From assembly GCA_021234155.1 (NCBI GenBank), contig JAJEKV010000005.1, positions 11,464,572 to 11,528,571 of the forward strand: DNA of 64,000 bases, written 5' to 3'. This stretch comes from Isoetes taiwanensis (Eukaryota > Streptophyta > Lycopodiopsida > Isoetales > Isoetaceae). Shown piece by piece: positions 21,401 through 32,600 of the stretch. The notes beneath the pieces are model-generated. The model did no database searches. It had not been told where the DNA came from and saw only the letters and a list, made by a program, of their open reading frames with translations. Made by a program: the position numbers and the translations under genes. Every line of letters begins with the position of its first letter. Position 1 is the first letter of the stretch.

Positions 21401-24400
21401 GAATCCAAACAAATGTATTAGATGACATTGATATCTTACTCGTGCTCAGTGTCAACAGGAACTTGGAACCTGCAAAGAGAACCTGGCGAGTAAGAGTTTT
21501 TGATATTCATCTTCTTATTGAAGCCCATAAGGCCTAGGCGCATTAAAAGAGCAAGTAAATAACCTCTTGCACCAAAAACAAAGCGATTTGGATCTCAAAC
21601 CTAAGATAAAACTTACCTTGAATGGGCGGAGGATAGAAGCTAGAAACGGGGACATTCACCTTGCCCTATGCCATCACCAGAGTTTCTCCTACAATTGCCA
21701 TATTTCTTGCTCAAAAAAAGAAGGCAAACATTGGGCGTAAACAGGAGGAGGAAGGAGGAAAACCGCACTTTAGAAAACCTTGGATCGCCGAAGATTTAAG
21801 ATGCAACGGGCGGGGCAAGAATCATGAAGATTTTATATTTGGATGATGCTTACTCGTTAAAGAAACAAAACATGACATGGCTATCTCTTTGAAGAGTCCT
21901 ATAAACCGAAATCAGATCAGAGAAAGCTCGGATGCTTCACAAATTCTGCAAGCACAATTACTCCATAAATTTACCTAATGCAGTAGCAAAGCTTTAGGTG
22001 GGAAAACCATCTCAAATCGACAGCTCCTTCTTTACCATTCCAATTTGTGCCTCATGCTCCGGACCTCTACCTTGAAACATGCCGAATAGAAATGCCGCTA
22101 ATCGTAATGTAACGAAAATGTAACGCTTCTTTAAGAAAACGATTTTTGAATCAACTTCTCCACATCTTTATGCAAGCTGTCTCCGTGAAGCCAAAATCAT
22201 TGCGGTGAAGAGGACTTAAGAAACGCTTTGCATGAAAAAACGTTTTAGGGTTAGGCCAATATAAAACACTTTTAAGCTTACGCTCCCAAAAATAATTCCG
22301 GTGCCAAAATCACGCTTTTGGCCGGAAAAAGGAGTGTTACCGGCGACCGGAAAAAGGGAGACACCCCACCCCAAAAACATTTTAAATAAGTAGATATGAA
22401 GAAGAAAAATGTTCCGAGAAAAGTTTTGCGACATCTACCCATTATTCCCCGTTTGCAATACATGTTCCGTTCTCCATCTTTGTCAGCATTAATGGATTTT
22501 CATGTGACACATCGAAGTAATGATGGAATTTTAAGAATCCCAGCGGATGGAGAAGCTATGAAACATATAGAAGATAAGTGGCAGGTATTTAAGGATGAAC
22601 CACGCAATTTACGTCTTGCTATTGGAATGGATGGGATTTGTCCATTTGGAACATTGTCATCAAAATATAGCGTGTGGCCTATAGTTGTGATCAACTACAA
22701 CATTCCACCATGGATGGCAACTAAAGCTGGACATTTGATGTTGGCACTACTTGTTCCAGGTTTGTGCATTATTAAATTTCAATATCTCATTTTCGAAAAT
22801 CTTTTATAATATATATTATTACCAGGGAAGCATCAAGTAAAGAACATGGATGTGTACATGGAGCCACTCATAGAAGAGTTAGAGATGTTATGGAAAGGCA
22901 TCCAAATGTATGACATTGTAAGGACGCCACATCAGTTCACTTTACATGCGATATGTTGCTTTACGACACACGATTATCCTGGTTTTGGTGTTGCTTCTGG
23001 TATGTATATGCTAAAATACCGATGCTCTGCAAAATTTCTAACCCATTATCTAATTATAGGCTTGCAAACAAGTGGAATGAATGGTTGCCCATCATGTGGA
23101 ACTTCTTTGAGTTGCTACCGCTCCAAACACCTTAACAAGCAAATATATCGTGGACACAAAAAGTACCTACCATCTAGCCATCCTATGCGAGGAGCAAATT
23201 CTATTGAGAAACCAATCATTATGACACCCAAGGATTGGTTAGAAATATGGAATATGGCTCGTGAGTCACAAGGTGCATTGAATGATGATGAGGTCATACC
23301 ACCACCAGGCATGAAACGTTTATCAATTTTTCACCGCCTTGAGTATTGGAAAGAATTAAAACTTGTGCATCTACTAGATCCCATGCATATCTTCAAGAAT
23401 GTTGGGCAATCACTCTGGAAGCATTTGTGGGGGATTGGGAGAAGTTAAGTGTCGAAGGATTTCTGAGATTGTAATATAATCGTACTTTGTGGCCTATTGA
23501 AGAGGAGGGCAAAGCCATTAGGTTGCCCTGTGCACCTTGGGTTCTAAGCAAAATCTGAGAAGTTACAAGTAACCAATGTTCTATCCAAAATGCGCACCCC
23601 CACTGGCTATAGCGCTTCACTCCGTAAAGCCTTCACAAAAGATGGTGATCTAAGCGGGTTGAAGTCCCATGATTGGCATAAATTCATACAGGTATTGATT
23701 CTATATTAAATATCTTATGGCATATTTTTTTAATTATGTGTGTTTGCTGCATTCTAGCACATTCTTCCATGTGCAATTGAGAATTGTCTTACAAGTAACA
23801 TTAATTGCTATTATATATCGACTTGGAAAGTTTGCAAGGTATGACACAAAACGCTTTTTAGTGGTATATTTTCAATTATGTTGTTAACAAATAGCAAGTT
23901 TGTATGTAGATGGGTGTCAATGAAAGAGATTAGCTTAGACGATATTTCAACAATGGAGGTTGAGATAGCTGAACTACTGTGCATGATGGAGCGAGAGCTC
24001 CCTACAAGTTTCTTTGACCTTCAAGTACACTTATTAATTCATCTACCAGAAGAGATTCGACTTGTTGGACCAGCTCCAAGTCGGTGGATGTTCTTTTTAG
24101 AACGGTACATGAAAATTTTGAAAGGTTACGTTCGGCAAATGGCTGGGCTCGAGGGGTTCTATGGTCGAGGGTCATTTGCTTCATGAAACATTGTTCTTTC
24201 TAAATGAAGCCACACTTTCAATACACAAAAAGATGCCCCAAAGGTTTGGAATGACGAGGAGGATAAGGAAGTAGCGTAAGAGGTTCTACAAGGTCATGGA
24301 GTGCTTAGCATAAATTGAATGAGGAAATGTTTGAAGAAATAACTAAGTTTGTATCACGTATCGAAAGTCTTGAAATGTGGAGGGAGAGATACAAATGTGC

Positions 24401-25171
24401 TAGAGAAGAAAAGAGAGGCACGAGAAGAGATTTTGCACATAATAGTATACATCATGGCGAAAACGTATTCTATATCGAGTCTTTGGAAGAATTGTTCGAG
24501 GATATGACTCGTGATTGGTTGCTTGAAGCAATGGAAGATGCACGAGATAAAGGAGAGGATGTTCCAAAGGATGACTTCAACATTGCACTTGGATGTGTTA
24601 AAAAGGTACGTTTTTCTATTTATTGTCAATGTATGTTACATGCATATGATTCATTTTCGTATCCTTCTAAAATGCGTGAGCTCGTTTTCACAATTCAATG
24701 TGGGCTTATGGAAACCATCTTCGGACTATAGAGGTCGACAAAGGTCGCTTGACATATGACTGTGGAATTGCTTCTCAATTTGAACAAAAAAGTCAAGCCA
24801 GTCAACGTGATCGACAACCTATTACCAGTGACCTTAATTATGTTGGGCAAATTACTGATATTATTGATGTTGACTTCCGTTCATTTCATGTAACCATCTT
24901 GAGGGCAAAATGGTTCAAAGTTGTTTATAGAGGTAGAAATCAGACCATGAGATCACATCCTTCAGGTTTCTATCAAATTGATTCAACACAGGTTCTTGGA
25001 GAGATGAATGAACCTTTCGTTTACCCTAAACAAGTTGAACAGGTTTTCTTTTTTGAAAATCCTGTTAACCTAACATGGTGGATTGTAGTCCATGTTGTAC
25101 CCAGGCGCAGACGTCTGATTGATAGTACTACATTAGAGCCTGACAATGATGATGATCAAGAAGATGATTGA
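18486..25171 (+). CDS. TNP2-type CACTA transposase with C-terminal DUF4216-like domain, split by a Helitron and frame-broken
   Basis: Exons in order: (a) 18,486-18,680, acidic start then PLYPGARMSRLATCLLILNL. (b) 18,772-18,963 plus 22,395-22,759, LLSKILPAGHCLPNSRREAR, IHACPNDCVLYR, then after the Helitron RHLPIIPRLQYMF, GMDGICPFG and NYNIPPWMATK. (c) 22,826-23,691, DVYMEPLIEELEMLW, HDYPGFGVASG, CPSCGTSL, LLDPMHIFKNV, LSGLKSHDWHKF. (d) 23,758-23,838. (e) from 23,910, LLCMMERELPTSFFDLQVHL and RWMFFLERYMKILKGYVR. (f) 24,315-24,605. (g) about 24,692-25,171, NYVGQITDII and WWIVVHVVP, the DUF4216-like tail. The order matches plant TNP2 proteins. Introns mostly have GT..AG borders in correct phase. 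Frame breaks near 23,440-23,560 and 24,150 mean no full-length product as read. The enzyme would cut and rejoin the CACTA termini in the nucleus. Confidence 0.88.
18964..22394 (-). mobile_element. Non-autonomous Helitron inserted in the TNP2 exon (3,431 bp, minus orientation)
   Basis: Read on the minus strand, the element begins TCTACTTATTT (5' TC end at 22,394). It ends with the hairpin GCCCGGCAACGCCGGGC, nine bases, and CTAG (3' CTRR end at 18,964), inserted between A and T. These are the defining Helitron marks, and no target duplication is present, as expected. Removing it rejoins host codons as ...RYKM-GAT(D)-MKKKNVPRK..., in frame with TNP2 on both sides, which fixes the borders to the base. 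No Rep/helicase sequence was recognised inside, so it is presumably mobilised in trans. The open frames at 20,272-20,677 and 21,204-21,537 match nothing I know and could be captured fragments. Borders are seen directly; class follows known Helitron structure. Confidence 0.9.
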
Positions 25172-25199
25172 TGATATCTTGACTTCTCGAATAATTTCT

Positions 25200-25870
25200 T
25201 ATGAGCTTCTTTAAAGTTAGTTTATTGGCACTTATTTGTCATCCTATTGTCACTTCAAAATCTATTTATTGTTATTTTATTGTCGGCATATTGACACTTT
25301 GATGTCAACTTATTGTCAATTTATATTCACTTTTTTGTCAACTTTTTCTCTCCCTCTTGTCACATTTGAGGCATTCTATTGGCACACTATTGACACATTT
25401 GTGCCACTTTTTCTCCAACATCTTTGTCAAATTTATGACATTTTATTGTCACACTATGGTCAAATTTATATCATTTCTTTGTCACTGCTTTTGTCATTCT
25501 AAAGTCAGTCTATTGACACATTTTTGGCACATGGTTTTGTCAACACTTTGTCAATCTATTGTCATAGTTGTGTCATCTGTTGCCACATTATAGTCAGACT
25601 TATAGCATTTGTTTGTCATTACTCTTGTCAGTATTAAGTCAATTTATTGTCAAATTTTTGACACATGGTTTTGTCAAAACCATATCATTCTATTGTCACA
25701 TTATAGTCACATTTGCACCATCCTTTTGTCACTTTCTTTTGTCACTGTTGCATCACTCTATTGTCACATTTAGTGTCATTTAGATTTCACTATTTTTGTC
25801 ATTTTTATTGTCACTTTTACATCAGTTTTTGGACATAATATTTTGGTGACAAAAAAAGTGACAATAAATC
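25200..25870. repeat. Right subterminal repeat array of CACTA element 2
   Basis: Dense irregular copies of TATTGTCAC, TTTTTGTCA and TTGTCATTCTA-type words with the same TTGTCA core as the left array. The last 42 bp form the right terminal inverted repeat. Confidence 0.88.
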
Positions 25871-25890
25871 ACTGTTCTCTTGTAGTGAGA

Positions 25891-26289
25891 AAAGCACAGC
25901 GGCGATGGAGCTCCAACAATACAGGGTTTCTTTGTTTTTTTTGCCAAGAACACAGATTCGTTGGCTATGGACAGATTTTTTTCGCTAAGAACAGGGCGAT
26001 GGCACAGCCATTAGCTTGTTGCATCTTAATCCGGTGATCGATATGAGCTCCAATAAGCATGGACCTGAATCCGGCAACAAACCTGGAGGCTACGATGCAT
26101 CTGGAGCAACGGGATGCAGCAGGCCAGGTCAAGAATGGAGTGCGAGTTTCCATTCTCAGGTAGAATGTTTGCCACATGTCAACCTCTCATTTGCTAATAA
26201 ACAAGAATGCTCTCCCACTTTCCTTGACGTATAATGGTAATTATTAATATGCAGATGACACAAGTTAAACCAAGGCCTAGCTAATGTAT
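25891..26289. other. Non-coding interval right of CACTA element 2
   Basis: No gene recognised between the AGA target duplication and the hairpin at 26,290. The short frames on both strands look fortuitous. Confidence 0.4.
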
Positions 26290-26406
26290 AGGGGAATGGA
26301 GGTTGGGACTCCATTCCTGGTTTTGCAGGTGGGGTCCCGCGACCGGCGTTAGCCGGGAGCGGGTCACCTGCAAAACCGGGAATGGAGGACCAACCTCCAT
26401 TCCCCT
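26290..26406. repeat. 117-bp long hairpin repeat
   Basis: Arms of about 50 bp run AGGGGAATGGAGGTTGG, CTCCATTCC, GGTTTTGCAGGTG on the left and return as CACCTGCAAAACC, GGAATGGAG, CCAACCTCCATTCCCCT on the right. The centre is itself palindromic (CCGGCGTTAGCCGG). The plan resembles the hairpin at 11,338-11,433: both have a CATTCC..GG outer part, a GC-rich centre and a GGGAATG return. Confidence 0.88.
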
Positions 26407-26407
26407 A

Positions 26408-26985
26408 CAAAATGGAAATAGGGGAGGCGTTTGAGAGGCTTAAGATCTGGCAGCAAAAACAGAGGTTAGGAAGAAGAATGAGGTTTAGAATGAACAACAA
26501 ACAGTCGTTTAGGATCTGGCAGAACAGAGGTTTTGCAAACAGGGAAGATATTTGACGGCAGCAAAAACAGAGACCTCGGATCTGGCAGCAGATACAGAGA
26601 TTCAGCAAAAGAGACCTGCGCTCAAATCCGGGACACATTATCTAAACTCAGAGCTTAGAGCAGCTGCGAAGAAATAACTCAGAGGTCCGACATCTGATTT
26701 CTGAGCTGCAAAGAAAAGTGACATGCCAAGGAAAACCGAAGAGCTCCGGCACCTGCGAAGAACAAAAAAATTAGAGCTCAGAGCTGCGAAGAACAAAAAT
26801 GAGAGAATATCTTACCTGCGAAGAGGTCGGCGGCAACTAAACCTAAAAACATAACCTAAACCTAAAACCGGCGCAGCCAGTCACACGGAATGGATTAGCC
26901 CAACTTCCATTCCGCAATGGAGGACTGCCACGTGGCAGCACAGAAATGCACGCCAGCGACAAACGCCGACCCTATTTCCATTTTG
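26408..26985. mobile_element. Candidate MITE with 16-bp terminal inverted repeats
   Basis: CAAAATGGAAATAGGG at 26,408-26,423 is exactly reverse-complemented by CCCTATTTCCATTTTG at 26,970-26,985. TA lies at or one base beyond each end, so a TA target duplication is possible but not exact. The 578-bp interior has no protein; it is rich in CTCAGAGCTGCGAAGAA-type words and includes the 14-bp palindrome CTGCCACGTGGCAG at 26,925, a G-box core. It directly abuts the hairpin at 26,290-26,406, and the two could be parts of one element. Confidence 0.6.
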
Positions 26986-27715
26986 GTACCCGGGAAGTCT
27001 ATATAATTAATATGCAGAAACATGTTTATGCTTCCCGTTGTCAATTCGAAATTGCCAATCTAATCTTAATCTTGGATACAATCTTGTATAATTCTGGCGT
27101 GCTTGTCTGGTGGTAAGTCTCTAGGTCCTGGAGTCTATAACTCGAGCATGATGTGGGCTTTCAGATGCTAAAACCGTTGAACTTAGTTTCTTTTCATGGA
27201 TCAAAGACCCAACAACATAGACCTGTTACAGGATTTATTCATGAAAACGCGTTTCTATTCCAAGTCATACAGCCCGCAATAAACTGCTCTTTTCAATCCC
27301 TGTCGTCGTTTGCGTACATGGTGGATGGAATGAGATTCAATCAGGATTTTGGTTGAAGTATGTATTGATGAATCTATGCACGGTGAGCTACAAACCCAAT
27401 TCAACTAGAAAAGAGAAATCAGCAGTGAATGGTGGTACCAAGCCATAGCTAAGGAGAAGCGAAGGGGATGGAGATAGAGAGAGAATTTTCACACAGAAAT
27501 TTTTAAAGCCAGTGCTGCTGCCCCATAAAAGGAGGCTAGTTTCTACAATACTTGCAATTCATGTTCTAGATCTAACCATGTCGGTCCACCGACATTGCAT
27601 TGCACGTTCGTTCACATGACAAGCACGCCCCCTCAACTAAGTGTCAACGATCAATTTATATCAGAGTAAACACCTGTCACTATTATGCTATAAAGATGGA
27701 GAAGATCACAAACGC
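26986..27715. other. Upstream region of the GT31-type gene
   Basis: No other gene recognised. A TATA-like CCCATAAAAGGAGG at about 27,520 lies 195 bp before the chosen ATG and could be the promoter, but this is only a visual call. Confidence 0.35.
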
Positions 27716-28621
27716 ATGCACTCATTCATGCTCTTGCCTATGGCAATACGACCACAAAGTAGTGGAAACAAGCTTTTCCAATTTAGCAAGAGCAGAATTT
27801 TGCAAGGATTCATCTTTTTCTTCACATCCTCGGCCATTTTCTGTCTGAATTTCATCTTCCAATGGCAATCTCCATCAAAATTGCTCCTTCAGTCTCATCC
27901 CAAGCCACCACCCCTCAAGATCTTGATTGGAATCCTCACTACTTCTGCCAAGTTTGAGAGAAGAAGCCTTCTCAGGTTGGCCTACACTTTACAGCCTCCA
28001 CCAATTTCAGCTGATGTCTCAGTTCGGTTTGTTTTGGGAGAACCCAAAAGCAAGGAAGAAAGGGATCTGGTCAGGCTAGAAATATTGAGATATAATGACA
28101 TTCTTCAGCTTGATTGCAAGGAGAATATGAATGCAGGAAAGTCCTTCACTTATTTCTCAACAATACCCTCACTTGGCACAAGGTATGACTATGTGATGAA
28201 AGCAGATGACGATGCCTACATTAGGCTTGAGAATCTGGCACATTCCTTGCAACTACACCCCAGAGAAGATCTCTACTATGGCCTCCCATTACCCAATCCT
28301 TCCACTGGGTTCATGACAGGAGAAGGTTATGTTTTGTCTTGGGATCTGGTAGAATGGATATCTGAGTCTCCAATTCCTAGAAATATGAGCTCTGGAAAGG
28401 AGGATCTGCTCCCAAAGCTTTGGTTCAACCAAGGCAACAAGGCGAAGCATCGGAGCAACATGAAGCACTTGTTCTATGATCATCCTGCTTATGGTGGCCA
28501 ATTTGCCCATGATTTTATTCCTGAAACAATTCTGATTCATCAGTTGAAGAGTTTGGATCGATGGATGGATGTCCTGTCCTACTTCGAGCTCAATGACAAA
28601 AGAAATGAAACTAGAGCATGA
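27716..28621 (+). CDS. GT31-family glycosyltransferase (beta-1,3-galactosyltransferase-like), single exon
   Basis: The frame from the ATG at 27,716 gives 301 residues; other in-frame ATGs follow at 27,728 and 27,740, and the frame is open further upstream without an ATG. A hydrophobic segment at residues 28-48 (ILQGFIFFFTSSAIFCLNFIF) suits a type II Golgi membrane anchor. The lumenal part shows GT31 features in order: KILIGILTTSAKFERRSLLR, VRFVLGEP, E..RYNDILQLD, YDYVMKADDDAYIRL with the metal-binding DDD at about 164-166, and later GEGYVLSWDLVEW and EDLLPKLW. Such enzymes transfer galactose or GlcNAc from UDP-sugars onto glycoproteins or proteoglycans; the acceptor cannot be told from sequence. 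The length is on the short side for plant GT31 proteins, but no break is seen. This is the clearest intact host gene in the window. Confidence 0.85.
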   Translation: MHSFMLLPMAIRPQSSGNKLFQFSKSRILQGFIFFFTSSAIFCLNFIFQWQSPSKLLLQSHPKPPPLKILIGILTTSAKFERRSLLRLAYTLQPPPISADVSVRFVLGEPKSKEERDLVRLEILRYNDILQLDCKENMNAGKSFTYFSTIPSLGTRYDYVMKADDDAYIRLENLAHSLQLHPREDLYYGLPLPNPSTGFMTGEGYVLSWDLVEWISESPIPRNMSSGKEDLLPKLWFNQGNKAKHRSNMKHLFYDHPAYGGQFAHDFIPETILIHQLKSLDRWMDVLSYFELNDKRNETRA

Positions 28622-29553
28622 AATGTCACTGAATGCTTGCAGCCTCTAAAATCTAGTTGTAATGCATCTTTATTAAGGGCAGAATTGTTCCATAGATGCA
28701 TGAGAGCCTAAGAAACTAGCTGATGACTCATACTCTGCCTTCCTAAATGTGGACCCCAATTAAATTCATAATTCATTATCACAAGGAGTTGGGAACTTGT
28801 CCTTCCTTCCAGTTATACTGCAGCACACTATCCCCTTCCAATCATGTTACTTGCATCACATATTTTTCTTCTCAGTCTAGTGAGTGTGATCTGTCATTTG
28901 TAATGACAAGCCAGCTCCTCCTGTCAGAAGATTGTATAATCAAGTTTTACAAGCTATCTGATATAATTCAGCCTTCCCAGTTTATATGACACAACCTGCT
29001 GCCCAAGCAGGCTTCCTCCCTCATGAAATCTTCTGTCTGTACTAAGCATTTTTGTAACTACTAATATTATTCAAAAGAATGTTGCTTCGAATCAATATTT
29101 CAAAACAAGTTAGAAAAAATAGAAGTGGCAAACATTCCAGACTTGGAATGGATACTGCCCAATATTTGTCCACAATGCGGGAACTGGCACTGCTCTTATC
29201 AGAGAGTGCGGATGTAATTTCTTGGAGTAAAATTGCAGGGTAAAGCAAACTTTGAGACATCCCAAACTTAGCTTGGAGAAGATCTGCATATGAAAGGACA
29301 CTGCTTTCACAATGCATATGACAAATCTGGAAGGCTTCAAATTGCTATGGTATACTTTTGACACATGTTATTTCCTGGACCAAATTCCATAAATGGATAT
29401 GTCAATGCAGTGATGGAATATGCCAGAAAACAAAGTCCCATCTGATCTGATGTATTCAGAGTTTAGCCAAAGGTAAGGAACTGCATCACTATATTTTGCA
29501 GCTGGAGTATAATGTTTATTCCACAACCTCCTTTCCAGGATCTTGCCAAAATA
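28622..29553. other. Downstream of the GT31-type gene, no further gene
   Basis: Nothing coding recognised; the minus-strand frames at 29,042-29,364 look fortuitous. The gene's 3' untranslated region and poly(A) site should lie in the first few hundred bases. Confidence 0.4.
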
Positions 29554-29621
29554 TACAGTTTTCGAACCACTTTTCCTTATGCAGCATATTACAAACTTAG
29601 AACTGTGGTTCGAAAACTGTA
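29554..29621. repeat. Perfect 17-bp inverted repeat (hairpin)
   Basis: TACAGTTTTCGAACCAC at 29,554 is exactly reverse-complemented at 29,605-29,621, with a 34-nt loop. It has no obvious surrounding gene. Confidence 0.85.
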
Positions 29622-32600
29622 CTAGAACTGCAATTAAACTTAGAACTAGTACCTATATCTGAATGCGACTAATAATTGCACCCCTGCTGGATGCAATAAC
29701 GCCAATGCTATGGCATGCATATTCTACACCATGAAAGATATTATGGATCTGCAAAAGGACACTGCCTTGTATTAGTTTCAATAACTTGGCTTTAAATGAC
29801 AAACTATTCAGGTGCATTAGACAAAACTTTATAGAAGAATTTCTCGTTGTATAACCTTTTTCTCCAATCCAAGTAGCTCATAGCATAGAGTAAGGACCAT
29901 TCAAATTGGTCATATGGCCTAAGTCAAAATATGCCAACTATCAACCTTAGAAAACAAAAAGATAATACTTAGAGCACGCTCTAGAAGGCTACTTCAAACT
30001 GCAAGATCTTAGCATTAAATTCAGCAAGCCACATTTAGCATTAAGTTCAGCAAGCCACATATGATCTGCTCGTGATTATTCTAGAAAGAAGAGAGATGTG
30101 AAGGCATGGAATTCAAAATAGGACCAATCAAAGTAACAAGCGATGCATGACAAGGAAAATCCTTAATATACCATAGCTTTTTTTAGCAAACCCTAGGTTT
30201 TCAGAGCCGCTTTGCTTCAAATTGCAAGAGATTTGGCCTTGAACTGGAAATTTGCTTTGATCAACACTTTTCCACGATGCCCCAAATAAGTGGAAAAGGA
30301 ATCATCAAAGCAAGAAATTTTAAAGACCATGGCCTTTCAAAAGCTGCCTGCTGGTCGGAATCACCAGCTTGAGCTTGCAGAAGTTCCGCCTATGTGCAAA
30401 GGGGATTTGCACGTCTCCACCCAAAACAAAAAAAAAAAGGGGGGGTGCTGCGCACGAAGGGCCCCTTCTGTGATCCGAGAGCTTTTTGTTTTGTTGTTTC
30501 ATAATAGATCTTGTTTGTTCAATAACGAGCCTTTGTTTTGTTGTTTCATAATGGATCTTCTTTGTTTAATATCGAGCCTTCTAAATGCTACAAATATAGG
30601 AATTCATTTTCATAGCCCAGAAGTTCTTAGATTTCATAACTTGTGAGGTTAATTCATATAACTAAAGAAAAAAAGACTATGAACCATGAACGCAATATCC
30701 ACCCTGGTTTTTTAGGCCAGGCCACATCAGGCACCAGGGTTTCCCTTAAGAGAAATCTTTAAATAGGTAAATTTAGAACATGTGGCAAATTATGTAATTT
30801 GAGATTAGCTAATATTGGCAAATTTTCTCTTTTATGCCACATATGATATAGTACCCAAGGCTAATTTCAAAAACTATTCAAAGATACACGTGAAGGAAAA
30901 AAATAAGTTATTTAGAGGATATTAACATTTTTGCAAGCTCAATTGTTATTTATACAATAATGACTAGCAATGGATACAGAATATTAAAAAGAATATTAAA
31001 AAGAATATTAAAAAGAAAAAACAACGCAGAGAGAAGTTACAATATTTTAATGGCACGCATGCTACACATCACCATTCTGAATTACGAGTTCCACATTGTT
31101 CCAAAGTTACACTATTCACCAGACTATTTGCCTTTCCAATACTGTAACAAAACACGTTTTATAGTGAGCCTAACTATTGTATGATCAGCTGCACCTCATA
31201 TGCTATGGTAACCATGCTATGTCAAGACTCAAGGACCTGAAACAATTAAACATCAAATTCAACAATAATTAGACATTCCAAACCTAGAAAATGATGACTA
31301 TTTTATAGTTAACAATAGATTCTAGTAGATCTTAATCGAAAGGAAGTATTAAGTGCTTAAATATCATACTGATTAGATGAGCATGCCTTTGTAGAGAAGC
31401 TGCATATGTAATAAAATGCATGTTTTCTCCTTCACATAAAGATGTCAATATATTATTCCATGATATAAAGATGCATAATAAATGCAACAAAATTCCTGCT
31501 TATGAAATAGTTGCATGTAAAATGTTGGCATTTCAAGATACAATAAGTTAAAAAAAAGGCGTCCCGACTATTAAAGAGAGTAGAATTCAAGAAAAATCTA
31601 TTGAGCTATCAAGAAACATGTTTACATTCTTGTCATGTAAATTAGGGATGGCTACACGTAATTACTAGAAAAAATATAATTATGATAAAAGATGACATTC
31701 ATCAGTAGCCATAACAGATTTTGAGATTTTTTTCAACCATAGAAGGCGAATCTATGAAAATGGGGCTTTCTATAGCAATCGTATGAATTAATCTTGCCTT
31801 ATTTTTACAAGTAGATAGCCAATCAAACATGTTAGAAGGGCGAAATATTTAGCTCGGATACTAACTTCATGCCAATTCTATTTTGTGTAGACTTCTGCTT
31901 GAAATCTTTTGGTATAGAGCGAACCATGAGAGCAGACATATAGAAACAGATTCTTCTATTAAGCGTAATGCATGACCTTTAGAGCATACTTTATCTATAA
32001 TCTTGGCTCTTCCAAGATCCGAGATGACTTGGCATAATTATTTTGAGAGAGCATTTGACAAATAAAAATCAAAGAGTAAAGAATGAGGTTTTCTAGCACT
32101 TGCCAATTCAAGCCATGGTTCCTTAATATCACGGAGCAAGTTGCGGTGAGCATGTATTAAAATTTGAGCTTATTCTTGTTATGCAAGCATCTTTGCTCCT
32201 CGCTTCTTTGGTCCCGCAAATATATATCGACATGTCTTCGTTTCTTTTTCTACAATTTCGAGGGCCAAATATCGTGACCAAGAAAGAATCTAAATACCGA
32301 TCATCATAAATAGCGGGAAGTGGTAAGGTTATAATGTCGACCAAGAATTCACAATCGCTTGTGATAAATTACATTACCTTCCAAATGCATGTGCTCAAAC
32401 TTGGATTGTGCTTGGTCCATAGTGCTTTGGAACTAGCAAATTTACCTAAGATCCACGGATATACTTTTGGCGATCAATGTTATTGAATGATATCCAAGGC
32501 ATTGCCATCGTTTAAGTCAAACTTTTGTGGATCTTGTGCCTCTAATCGGTAAAGCGCCCAACGGCAATTTTCGAAGAATGTGACATTAAAGAAGTTTCTT

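Larger units (their letters stand above)
11454..25887 (+). mobile_element. CACTA (En/Spm) DNA transposon, 14.4 kb, multi-gene (element 2)
   Basis: The element begins CACTACAAGAGAA at 11,454 and ends TTCTCTTGTAGTG at 25,887. The inverted termini extend about 42 bp with five mismatches. The 3-bp duplication AGA flanks both sides (11,451-11,453 and 25,888-25,890). Subterminal arrays of TTGTCA/TGACA words fill about 11,470-12,200 and 25,200-25,870. Inside, a minus-strand accessory gene (12,426-13,893) is divergent from a plus-strand SET-like gene (16,721-18,149) and a TNP2-type transposase (18,486-25,171). A U-box/ARM gene fragment lies between them, and a Helitron is nested in the transposase. 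Well-preserved termini and TSD suggest a fairly recent insertion, but the coding frames carry several stops and frameshifts, so it is probably not autonomous as read. Ends, TSD and domains are seen; activity is inference. Confidence 0.93.

Noticed and set aside
27093-27170. Possible tRNA-derived SINE (TGGTGGTAAG box-A-like and ACTCGAGC box-B-like words)
   Set aside because: The box B match is poor, no 3' tail or target duplication was found, and no tRNA fold could be drawn.
30290-30646. 118-codon open frame on the plus strand
   Set aside because: Low-complexity Lys run from an A tract followed by a direct repeat; no domain and no conserved feature.
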